Part shown: positions 8,911-16,866 of the stretch, piece after piece
Layout: each line of letters begins with the position of its first letter
Numbering within the stretch: position 1 is the stretch's first letter
From: Paenibacillus sp. HWE-109
GTDB taxonomy: Bacteria > Bacillota > Bacilli > Paenibacillales > NBRC-103111
DNA length: 64,000 nt
NCBI RefSeq assembly: GCF_022163125.1
Contig: NZ_CP091881.1
Coordinates: forward strand, 2,046,001 to 2,110,000
Reading direction: 5' to 3'
Translations under genes and position numbers: made by a program
The notes under the pieces: model-generated
Database searches by the model: none
The model's input: only the letters and a program-made list of their open reading frames with translations
Told to the model about the DNA's origin: nothing

Positions 8911-9137
8911 AGGTTACCGACCGTGTGGAGGGATTGGATACTATTCCAGGGATCCAGCGAAAAGCACGTCTTCAAGCCATAAACGTCGGCAGCCGCGAAA
9001 TGTTCGAATCGATGATTAAGTCGATTGTGGAGAATCAACTCAGACCTGCGATTGATCGCGTATCTTTCGATGAATCGCTAGAAGCTCTGCATTACTAGGC
9101 TAAGGGTTCTTATTTCGGGAAGATTTGCATCAAGTTT
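8904..9137 (+). pseudogene. Remnant of a zinc-type (MDR) alcohol dehydrogenase, C-terminal end
   Basis: The frame reads QRKARLQAINVGSREMFES, then NQLRPAIDRVSFDESLEALHY, an amber stop at 9096-9098, and goes on in frame as AKGSYFGKICIKF. This is the C-terminal order of medium-chain zinc alcohol dehydrogenases (VGSREMFE, RPVIDRVF-F-EA-EALRY, HFGKI). The stop sits where the family often has Gln, so a CAG to TAG change is likely. The N-terminal three quarters are missing; the remnant begins at the edge of the family A repeat and has no own start or binding site. Clearly a dead gene piece. Confidence 0.75.
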
Positions 9138-9205
9138 CGAGGGACGAAAGCAGGATTCTTGCACGATTGTGCTGTGATTGCAAGAAAAGTCAGCATTATT
9201 AAGTA

Positions 9206-9234
9206 TTCACAAAAAGAGTTGTTTCCTATATACT
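9206..9234 (+). promoter_or_regulatory. Sigma-A-type promoter of the siderophore-binding gene
   Basis: TTCACA at 9206-9211 and TATACT at 9229-9234 are separated by 17 bp. Transcription would start near 9241, directly at the Fur-like site. Confidence 0.7.
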
Positions 9235-9243
9235 CCTTATATC

Positions 9244-9262
9244 GATAATGATTATCAGTATC
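9244..9262 (+). promoter_or_regulatory. Fur box
   Basis: GATAATGATTATCAGTATC differs at only two positions from the classical 19-bp Fur consensus GATAATGATAATCATTATC. It lies just downstream of the -10, where bound Fur-Fe(II) would block transcription. It predicts iron-repressed expression of the two following genes. Confidence 0.82.
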
Positions 9263-9280
9263 ATCTAAGGGGAGATAGAA

Positions 9281-10255
9281 ATGAAACGATCAAGAAAATG
9301 GGTGGGTCTAGCTGTCGTTTGTATGTTAACAACGGTTATTCTTGCTGGCTGTGGAGCCGGAAACGATACCAAACAAGGGGGAACTGCTACTGCTTCAGCA
9401 CAGCCAACTGCACATGCGACTGCAGCTGTTGCACCGAAAGAACGTATACTGAAGGATGCAATGGGGCATGAAGTGAAAATCCCAGCGCAGCCGAAAAATG
9501 TTATTGCACCATTCTTGGAAGATTCATTAACAGCGATTGGCGTGAAACCGGCAGCCCAATGGTCGGCAGCGGGTGAACCACAGCAATATTTGCAAAATGT
9601 TTTGAAAGGCGTACCCATTTTGGATATGACAGGTGGATTGAAACCGGAGCAAGCTTTGAGCCACAATCCAGATTTAATTATACTCGTTTCTCCCAACTAT
9701 ATGAAAAACGGGACCTACGAGGAGTTTTCCAAAGTGGCTCCTACTTATGTGCTATCCAATGATGAGAATGATTGGCGCGGTAATTTGACGAAGCTTGGCG
9801 AAGTGCTAGGCAAAACAAGCGAAGCGGAACAAGCGCTTAAGAAATACGATCAACAAATAAGTGAATCGAAGGATAAAATCCGCGCAGCTGTAGGTGATAA
9901 ATCAGCCGTACTCTTCCAATCAGCCAATGAAAAAGGCTTCAAGTTGTTCGGGGCTAATTTCTACAGCGGGAAATTGCTGTATCAAGGTATTGGCTTCAAG
10001 CAGCCGAAATTGCTCAAAGGGGATTATGAGACGTATTCCTTGGAAACGTTGGCTCAACTGGACGATGTGGATTATATCTTCGTGCTGTCTGGTAAAGGAC
10101 GAGCGAAACCACCTGTGGACAACCCGCTATGGCAGCAACTGCCTGCGGTAAAACAAGGGCATGTGTATGAGGTGGATTCCGGTCACTGGTTCAATCAAAA
10201 CGCGATTGCGAACAAATTGGTTATCGATGATGTTCTCAAAGCGCTTGTGAAATAA
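9281..10255 (+). CDS. Iron-siderophore ABC transporter substrate-binding lipoprotein
   Basis: 324 residues. The N-terminus is a lipoprotein signal (positive start, hydrophobic core, LAGC with lipidated Cys24), then an Ala/Thr/Gln linker. The rest is a type III (FhuD/FecB/BtuF) binding fold: DAMGHEVKIPAQPKNVI at the start, NPDLIILVS in the first lobe, and a long connecting helix (EVLGKTSEAEQALKKYDQQI). The role is capture of ferric siderophores at the outer membrane face. It has a strong start (AAGGGGAGA before ATG) and a promoter with a Fur site. No FecCD permease or ATPase follows, so it must work with a transporter encoded elsewhere. The next gene starts 8 bp later. Confidence 0.9.
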   Translation: MKRSRKWVGLAVVCMLTTVILAGCGAGNDTKQGGTATASAQPTAHATAAVAPKERILKDAMGHEVKIPAQPKNVIAPFLEDSLTAIGVKPAAQWSAAGEPQQYLQNVLKGVPILDMTGGLKPEQALSHNPDLIILVSPNYMKNGTYEEFSKVAPTYVLSNDENDWRGNLTKLGEVLGKTSEAEQALKKYDQQISESKDKIRAAVGDKSAVLFQSANEKGFKLFGANFYSGKLLYQGIGFKQPKLLKGDYETYSLETLAQLDDVDYIFVLSGKGRAKPPVDNPLWQQLPAVKQGHVYEVDSGHWFNQNAIANKLVIDDVLKALVK

Positions 10256-10263
10256 TTCGGACT

Positions 10264-11922
10264 ATGACACAGGAACAATCCATCACCTATGCAGACTATG
10301 AGGATCAATTTTCCAAACTATGGTTCAAATTAATTTCCGTTGATCGCTTGACAGACAAGCAAATGAAATGGCCGGTGGAACGGGATTTCATAGAATCCGA
10401 TTCCCTCATGTTTATCGTATCCGAAACAAGTGAAGGGCGTCTCGTGGTCAATGGCCATTATTTCCAGCTGCGTCCCGGTGCTGTCTTCATTGGCAGACCG
10501 GGTCAGTTGATTGAAGCGGGGCTGCATGCCGAAGAGCAAGGGCTCATTATCATGCGGTTTAGGGCCATTGAGATGGCGCAAACGTCACACGAGCAGTCAA
10601 CGAAACTGCTGCACATAAATCCTTTTCCGGGGGAAGGCGAAGCTACTCTTTTAAATGCTTCTGTCGTTCTCCCTTTGTGTCGATTGATTTGGATGAATTG
10701 GCGTAATGGCAGCTTGGCAGATCGATTTAGCAGTGAAGCTGGGTTCTATGAATTCATGGGACTTGTGCTGAAAAATGAGGAACACAAAACAGCGATGGCG
10801 CTTGAATATGCCAAGTGGGTGCTGGAACGTGACTTCGCAGAAGAGATCACAATCGAACAATTGACGGCGACCGCTGGGCTCAGCCGCTTTCATTTCATGC
10901 GTCTATTTAAAGAGAAATTCGGTAAAGGTGTCATTGAATATGTGACTGAACTGCGGCTGAATGAAGCGAAGCAGTTGATGAGAGATCAGCCGGACCTTTC
11001 GCTCAGGGAAATAGCATTTCGCGTCGGGTATAAGAATGAAACGTACTTCAGCAATTTGTTCAAGAAGCATATGGGCGTCGCGCCAGCCGTTTATTTGAAA
11101 AACAGGACATTGAAAATTGCTGCTTACAGTTGGGTCAATTTCGGTCAGCTGCTGGCTTTGCAAATCATACCTTATGCGGCTCCTATGGATCATTATTGGA
11201 CCGATTACTATCGGAGTAAATATTCGTTTGACGTTACCGTGCCGCTAAGTCATCACTACGAGTTCAATCGCGAAGCGCTGCAGCAGTCAAAGCCTGACCT
11301 CATTCTGGGGATTGATGATTGGATCAAAGTGGATGAGCAGGAGAGATTGGAACTAATAACGCCTGTGCTTTTCTTGTCCTGGGATCAAACCTGGCGCAAG
11401 CATCTGCTGCAAATCGCAGACCTGGTGAACAGAACGAAGGATGCTGCAAAATGGCTGAAACAATATGATGAAAAAGCGGCAAGCTTGAGGGAATCCCTGA
11501 AGTTAACTATCCAAGATGATAAAGTACTGCTGGTCGTGGTCTACTATGAGCGTTTGATCCTTTGGGGACGCCGCGCGGGGACTGTCTTGTATGATGATCT
11601 CCAACTTGCCTATGGGCATCAGTTAGATCAGATAGAATGGACCAAGGACATTGAAGCTTGCGAATTGGCAGACTACGCAGCAGACCGTCTCATTGTGAAT
11701 GTGCCAAGGGATGCTATCTCTCAGTCCACCTGGCAGCGTATTTCCAAATTGGCAGCTTGGAGCGGATTACAAGCAGTGAAGAATAATCAAGTGTATCTCA
11801 CTTCAGGATTTACGGGTCTAGAATCACCTTGGAACGAGCATACGGCTTTCAATCATGAGCGTTTTTTGCAGCAGATAGCTGCTGTTTGTCAAACGCCAAA
11901 AAAGAGTATGTCCGAAAAGTGA
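10264..11922 (+). CDS. AraC-type regulator fused to a siderophore-binding-like domain (Btr-like)
   Basis: 552 residues in three parts: an N-terminal cupin-like sensor region (about 15-130), an AraC DNA-binding pair of helix-turn-helix motifs (about 175-275: EEITIEQLTATAGLSRFHFM and SLREIAFRVGYKNETYFSNLF), and a C-terminal part (about 285-545) with the type III binding-protein pattern (KPDLILGIDDW, SRFIVNVPR-like piece, NQVYLTSGF). Bacillus subtilis Btr has this design and activates siderophore uptake when bacillibactin binds. Here it follows the siderophore-binding lipoprotein by 8 bp, so both are probably under the same Fur site. No good ribosome site precedes the ATG; coupling to the upstream gene is likely. 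Confidence 0.88.
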   Translation: MTQEQSITYADYEDQFSKLWFKLISVDRLTDKQMKWPVERDFIESDSLMFIVSETSEGRLVVNGHYFQLRPGAVFIGRPGQLIEAGLHAEEQGLIIMRFRAIEMAQTSHEQSTKLLHINPFPGEGEATLLNASVVLPLCRLIWMNWRNGSLADRFSSEAGFYEFMGLVLKNEEHKTAMALEYAKWVLERDFAEEITIEQLTATAGLSRFHFMRLFKEKFGKGVIEYVTELRLNEAKQLMRDQPDLSLREIAFRVGYKNETYFSNLFKKHMGVAPAVYLKNRTLKIAAYSWVNFGQLLALQIIPYAAPMDHYWTDYYRSKYSFDVTVPLSHHYEFNREALQQSKPDLILGIDDWIKVDEQERLELITPVLFLSWDQTWRKHLLQIADLVNRTKDAAKWLKQYDEKAASLRESLKLTIQDDKVLLVVVYYERLILWGRRAGTVLYDDLQLAYGHQLDQIEWTKDIEACELADYAADRLIVNVPRDAISQSTWQRISKLAAWSGLQAVKNNQVYLTSGFTGLESPWNEHTAFNHERFLQQIAAVCQTPKKSMSEK

Positions 11923-11966
11923 CTATTGCTGATATCGGACAGACTCCATTCGTTGGGTAAAATGTA

Positions 11967-12008
11967 AAAGGGGTTAAGCGGCTTGTTCTGCTTAGCTCCT
12001 TTATTTTT
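11967..12008 (+). terminator. Rho-independent terminator after the AraC-siderophore gene
   Basis: A 13-bp stem (11967-11979 with 11990-12002, some G-T pairs) with a loop around CTTGTT is followed by a T-rich tail. Its sequence is strikingly like the terminator at 62443-62483. Confidence 0.75.
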
Positions 12009-12058
12009 GGCGTATACTGGAAGGAATAGTTGCAGTTATTGTCGAAATACAAACGATT

Positions 12059-15000
12059 ATGCAAACTAAACGAAAAGTATTACTAAACACCGGTATTTTC
12101 CTGTTCTTGCTGATCGCAGTTCGAATCGTCTGGATTTTTGTGTTTATGCCACCACAACAGCCTGTTGCAATCCGAGGTCAACTGGATTTGCGGGGGATGG
12201 ACTTGACGCAGACACGTGCACTTAAATTGGATGGAGAATGGGAGTTCTATCCGAATGCATTGATCAAAGAGGCTAATCGGGATACTGACACATCTGGCAT
12301 AGAGTATGCGTTCATTCAGGTACCCGGAGACTGGAAGAAATCACTGTCCGTGGAAGGTCGTTCATCTCATGGATTTGGAACGTATCATCTTCGCGTCCTC
12401 GTGGATCCTCGGGAAGGTCAATCATATGGCATGCGATTGTTTAATATTCCATCAGCTTCTGCTTTGTATGTAAACGGGAAACTACTGGCACAATCAGGGC
12501 AGCCTGGACAAAACGATAATGACTATATTGCTCGAAATGTACCTTACTCTGCTGCTTTTATGGAAGATGGAGCCCAAATCGATATCGTCATTCAAGTTTC
12601 GAACTATGAAACTGCACTTGTTGGCGGTATCCATTCTTCAATTACTTTCGGCACCCAGCAGGCTGTAAATTATGAGACACGGTTGGCTATCATCTTGCAG
12701 TTGATGGTTTGTACAACCTTTTTGCTCCATGCCGTGTATGCTTTCATTTTGTATTTTATGGGAGTGCGTCAACGGGTATTGTTGTTTTTCGCTGGAGCTA
12801 TTATTTTCTCAACTCTATGGGTATTAGTATCTGACGATTTGTTGTTGATGGTCTGGCTGCCGCTTCATTATGATTGGATTGTGAAAATTCAATTATTAAT
12901 TTTTTTGGGCGCTGCTGTTTTTATGCTTGAATTTACGAAAAGGCTGTTAACGGAATACTTGCATGTAAGCCTATTTCGCTGGTATTCCATCGTTGGCGTC
13001 TTAGTTGCTGTCTATATTCTTCTAGCCCCGGTTCAATATGTCCAACCAGCATTTGGTGAAATCATAGGCTTTGTGTTACTTTCCTTTTTTATTGTCCCCA
13101 TCATTACACTGCGTACGGCGATGAAGAGCAATACCGATGCGGTTGCTTTAGTACTCGGTGCGGCGGCGCTCGCGAACAATATTATATGGGGAATCGTCAA
13201 AGATGCGGGATGGGTGGAAATTTTTTATTATCCTGTTGATTTGGTTGTGTCCTTTTTGGCATTCGTGTCTTACTGGTTTAAAAGGTATATACATACGTAT
13301 GCCCAAACGGATAAATTGTCCAAAGAGCTGCAAAGAGCCGATAAACAGAAAGATGATTTCTTGGCGAACACTTCGCATGAATTGCGCAATCCGCTTCACG
13401 GTATGCTGAATATGACGCAGATTGTTCTAGACAGTGATAAACATTCTCTAAGTGAGAACAATGTCAAAAATCTGGAATTGATTCTTACTGTAGGTCGGCG
13501 TATGTCGTTTATGCTGAATGATCTGATCGATTTAACGCTTCTCAAAGAAGACAATGTGCGGTTGCATGTGAAAAGTCTACAGGTGCAAACGGTTGTTTCA
13601 GGTGTAATTGACATGCTTCGTTATATGTTGGAAGGCAAACCGATTCGATTGAACAATACCCTGGCTGACAACTTTCCGCCTGTTATGGCTGATGAGGACC
13701 GGCTTATCCAAATTTTGTTTAATCTCCTGCATAATGCGATCAAATTTACGAATGATGGCGACATAACCATATCTGGATATGTCCAGGATATGAGGGTTTA
13801 CATCAGCATGGAGGATACAGGCATTGGGATGGACGAGGAGACGAGACAGCGGATATTTGAGCCTTACGAGCAGGGTGATTCCAGTCTAACGGCTTCTCCA
13901 GGTGGTGGCATTGGACTCGGGCTGAGTATTTGTAGACAACTGGTTGAATTGCATAATGGAACTCTTGAAGCCGTTTCATTCCTTGGTCAAGGCTCAAAGT
14001 TTACATTCACGCTGCCGCTTGCTAGCCTGTCTGTTCAGACGAAGGCGGAATTTAAATCGCCGGTTTATGCTGAAACTGCCGCCGCAAGCGCAGCAGTTAG
14101 TCCGGTGTTTGAATCTGTGGCAACGGTTCGTAAAGAGAAACCAGCCTTATTGGTCGTAGACGATGACACGCTAAATTTAAAAATACTAGGACATATCCTC
14201 GATTCTGAATCATTCGAAATAGCTGCAGTAACTAGCGGCAAGGATGCCTTGGCGCAATTGGAAACTAGAAATTGGGATTTAGTGATTACGGATATCATGA
14301 TGCCTCATATGTCAGGTTATGAATTAACGCGAATAATTCGGGAACGTTTTTCGATGTCAGAGCTGCCGATTCTGCTGCTTACAGCTCGTAACAGACCGGA
14401 AGATATTGCTGCTGGCTTCCAGTCAGGGGCAAATGATTACGTGACGAAACCAGCGGACGCAACGGAACTGAAGACGCGAGTGAATGCGCTCATTAATTTG
14501 AATCGTTCTGTTAACGCAAGGCTGCTCATGGAAGCTGCCTGGCTGCAAGCACAGATTAAGCCGCATTTCTTGTTTAATTCGTTGAATTCCATTGCTGCAC
14601 TTAGTGAGATCGATCTGTCCAAAATGCACCTTCTTCTGAACGAATTCAGTAATTATTTGAGGTCGAGCTTTGATTTTAAAAATTCTGATCGGCTCGTTCT
14701 AATTGATCGTGAGCTTGAATTCGTTCGCTCTTATTTATACATTGAAAAGCAGCGATTCGAACACAGACTAGAGGTTATTTGGGAAATCGATGCGGATCTA
14801 AATCTTAAAATCCCGCCTTTGTCGATCCAACCCTTGGTGGAAAATGCCGTCAGGCATGGCATCATGAGCCGATCCAAAGGCGGCAAGATCACTATCGGGA
14901 TTAAAAACCAACAAGATCGTGCAGAGATTACTGTTGCTGATAACGGGAGTGGCATGGATGAAGAAACGGTGCAACGCATCTTCGAACGACAGCTGGATGG

Positions 15001-15121
15001 CAGACAGGGCATTGGGCTTCTTAATGTCGATCGACGCTTGAAACAAATGTATGGGCAAGGGCTGCGAATTCAAAGTCAACCTGGTCTGGGAACTGTCGTT
15101 TCCTTTCTTGTCCTGAAGTAA
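12059..15121 (+). CDS. 7TM-DISM hybrid sensor kinase with two kinase modules
   Basis: 1020 residues. Order: an anchor helix (10-30); an extracellular DISM sensor (about 40-200; LRGMDLTQT, LDGEWEFYP, VPGDW); seven membrane helices (about 215-415); HisKA with H440 (NTSHELRNPLHG) and a first HATPase (DTGIGMDEE, GGIGLGLSI); a receiver with D745 (DLVITDIMMPHMSG); and a second, LytS/YesM-type kinase with H836 (IKPHFLFNSLN) and its own ATPase (PLVENAVRHGI, DNGSGMDEE, RQGIGLLN). DISM domains are thought to bind carbohydrate-like ligands. Having both a classical and a LytS-type kinase in one chain is uncommon. A paralogue lies at 56989. No Shine-Dalgarno is evident before the ATG. The diguanylate cyclase 42 bp downstream may be its target (inference). 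Confidence 0.9.
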   Translation: MQTKRKVLLNTGIFLFLLIAVRIVWIFVFMPPQQPVAIRGQLDLRGMDLTQTRALKLDGEWEFYPNALIKEANRDTDTSGIEYAFIQVPGDWKKSLSVEGRSSHGFGTYHLRVLVDPREGQSYGMRLFNIPSASALYVNGKLLAQSGQPGQNDNDYIARNVPYSAAFMEDGAQIDIVIQVSNYETALVGGIHSSITFGTQQAVNYETRLAIILQLMVCTTFLLHAVYAFILYFMGVRQRVLLFFAGAIIFSTLWVLVSDDLLLMVWLPLHYDWIVKIQLLIFLGAAVFMLEFTKRLLTEYLHVSLFRWYSIVGVLVAVYILLAPVQYVQPAFGEIIGFVLLSFFIVPIITLRTAMKSNTDAVALVLGAAALANNIIWGIVKDAGWVEIFYYPVDLVVSFLAFVSYWFKRYIHTYAQTDKLSKELQRADKQKDDFLANTSHELRNPLHGMLNMTQIVLDSDKHSLSENNVKNLELILTVGRRMSFMLNDLIDLTLLKEDNVRLHVKSLQVQTVVSGVIDMLRYMLEGKPIRLNNTLADNFPPVMADEDRLIQILFNLLHNAIKFTNDGDITISGYVQDMRVYISMEDTGIGMDEETRQRIFEPYEQGDSSLTASPGGGIGLGLSICRQLVELHNGTLEAVSFLGQGSKFTFTLPLASLSVQTKAEFKSPVYAETAAASAAVSPVFESVATVRKEKPALLVVDDDTLNLKILGHILDSESFEIAAVTSGKDALAQLETRNWDLVITDIMMPHMSGYELTRIIRERFSMSELPILLLTARNRPEDIAAGFQSGANDYVTKPADATELKTRVNALINLNRSVNARLLMEAAWLQAQIKPHFLFNSLNSIAALSEIDLSKMHLLLNEFSNYLRSSFDFKNSDRLVLIDRELEFVRSYLYIEKQRFEHRLEVIWEIDADLNLKIPPLSIQPLVENAVRHGIMSRSKGGKITIGIKNQQDRAEITVADNGSGMDEETVQRIFERQLDGRQGIGLLNVDRRLKQMYGQGLRIQSQPGLGTVVSFLVLK

Positions 15122-15163
15122 CTTTCCCCTCAATGTTAAACTATGACTCATGGAGTGCTAATT

Positions 15164-16723
15164 ATGGAGCCTTCTATCACCATGTTAATATCGCTTGTCG
15201 CAACATCAGGTGTGTTTACTTCATTCCTGTGTTTATATGCCCTAATCAAGCGTTCAGAAATTCCAGGGGCATTAACCTTCGTCTTATACACAGCAACGCA
15301 AGCAATCTATATTTTCGCTGTTTCGTTCGAAATGGCAAGCGCGACGATTGAACAAATCAAAGGATGGACGATTGTTGAATATATCGGTATTTCTGCCGCA
15401 CCGGCATTGGGGTTAATTCTGGTTCTGCAGTATATTGGCAAAAAGCTTACACGCACCATGGTAGCTGCATTTTTTATTATTCCTGTCATCACATTCGTGA
15501 TGGTGGCAACGAACGATTATCATCATTTGTTCTATAAAACAATTTTCTTTCGCAATGATACAACGATGCCTATGACAGATATTGAAATTGGGCAATGGTA
15601 CATTGTTCATGGGGCCTATACGTTCGGATGCATGCTTGCTGCCGTGGTCCTCCTCATCCGTAAATGGGCGAAGACGAAGAAAGCACATCGATTGCAGTTG
15701 GTCATTCTGATCATCGGACAATTTCTGCCGATGGTTTCGGCATTTGTTTATTTAATGGGCTTGACACCCTACAGCATTGATCCTGTTCCGCTTGTTTTAT
15801 GCGTAACCTCTGCCGTGTATATTTGGGCAATGGTGTCCACACGGGTCATGACGATTGTCCCCATCGCCAAAGAAAGCATCTTCGAAAGTATGCAAGAAGG
15901 CGTAATCGTAATGGATTATGCCAATCGTTTGATTGATTTTAATGGCGCTATCCATAAAATGGTGCCTAATTTAACGCTGGATTTAATTGGATTAACACTG
16001 GATGAAGCGTGGATTCGCTTGACAGGTACAGATTTTCCAGCTGTTGTCTTACTAGATGGCACTAAGCAAGGCGAGATTGTTTGGCGGGCTGCCGGTGGGC
16101 TGCCGTGCTATTATCAGGTTCGCTCATCCATTGTGCGCGGCCGCAGTGGCGAAAGCTTGGGCAGCTTGCTGATGTTCATCGATGTGACGGAGCAGAGGCT
16201 GCTCCAGGACCAATTAAAGCAGTTAGCCTATTATGACGGTCTGACAAAGTTGTTGAATCGCACTGAGTTTATCCATCGCAGCAAGCTGCTGCTGGATGAA
16301 GCGGCTCAGACTAAGATTCCAGTAGCTATCGTTCTATTTGATATCGACCATTTCAAAAATATCAATGATACTTATGGTCATGAAACAGGCGACCGCGCCA
16401 TTCAGCATGTGGTTCGTTTAGCGCGAGAAGCCCTTGACCCGGATGTTCTGTTCGGGAGATATGGCGGTGAAGAATTTGTTTTCATTATGGCTTCTTATTC
16501 TCTGAATGAGACCGCTGAGTTGGCTGAACGCATTCGCTCACTACTTGCAAACACTCCCTTAAGCAGCACCTTTGGCAGTATTGTTATCACGGCTAGTTTT
16601 GGACTGGCTGCGCGGGGAGATAGCGGAGATACCTTGGAGGCACTCCTCCGAGACGCAGATATGGCGCTGTATCAAGCGAAGCGAGCAGGACGTAATCAGG
16701 TTCGGTCTTTCCACAATGAATAG
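15164..16723 (+). CDS. Membrane diguanylate cyclase (7TM - PAS - GGDEF)
   Basis: The domains are about eight N-terminal membrane helices of the 7TM histidine-kinase N-terminal type (1-220), a PAS-like segment (about 240-345, SMQEGVIVMDYANRLIDFNG), and a GGDEF domain (about 355-519) with GRYGGEEFVFIM as active site and DIDHFKNINDTYGHETGD in the substrate region. It makes cyclic di-GMP from two GTP. An inhibitory RxxD five residues before the motif is not seen. I chose the ATG at 15164 because GGAG at 15152-15155 is correctly spaced; an ATG 21 bp upstream has no such site. It follows the hybrid kinase on the same strand. Confidence 0.88.
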   Translation: MEPSITMLISLVATSGVFTSFLCLYALIKRSEIPGALTFVLYTATQAIYIFAVSFEMASATIEQIKGWTIVEYIGISAAPALGLILVLQYIGKKLTRTMVAAFFIIPVITFVMVATNDYHHLFYKTIFFRNDTTMPMTDIEIGQWYIVHGAYTFGCMLAAVVLLIRKWAKTKKAHRLQLVILIIGQFLPMVSAFVYLMGLTPYSIDPVPLVLCVTSAVYIWAMVSTRVMTIVPIAKESIFESMQEGVIVMDYANRLIDFNGAIHKMVPNLTLDLIGLTLDEAWIRLTGTDFPAVVLLDGTKQGEIVWRAAGGLPCYYQVRSSIVRGRSGESLGSLLMFIDVTEQRLLQDQLKQLAYYDGLTKLLNRTEFIHRSKLLLDEAAQTKIPVAIVLFDIDHFKNINDTYGHETGDRAIQHVVRLAREALDPDVLFGRYGGEEFVFIMASYSLNETAELAERIRSLLANTPLSSTFGSIVITASFGLAARGDSGDTLEALLRDADMALYQAKRAGRNQVRSFHNE

Positions 16724-16737
16724 CAAATATTTGAATT

Positions 16738-16773
16738 GAAAAAGAGGGTTGCCCTGCGGCAGCCCTCTTTTGC
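16738..16773. terminator. Strong Rho-independent terminator
   Basis: A 13-bp stem (16741-16753 with 16758-16770, loop CTGC, one G-T pair) is flanked by A on the left and T on the right, so it can also act for transcripts arriving from the minus strand. It closes the cyclase transcript. Confidence 0.88.
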
Positions 16774-16866
16774 GTGTATCCCATGCTTATTCCACATCGA
16801 GCACAATCATGCAAATCCCAGATGACCCGTTATGTCATGCTTGTTGCAGAAGAAATCCCTGTAAGT

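Noticed and set aside
9178..9471. 97-codon open frame over the Fur box and start of the lipoprotein gene
   Set aside because: Overlaps the promoter and the real gene in another frame; no ribosome site or domain.
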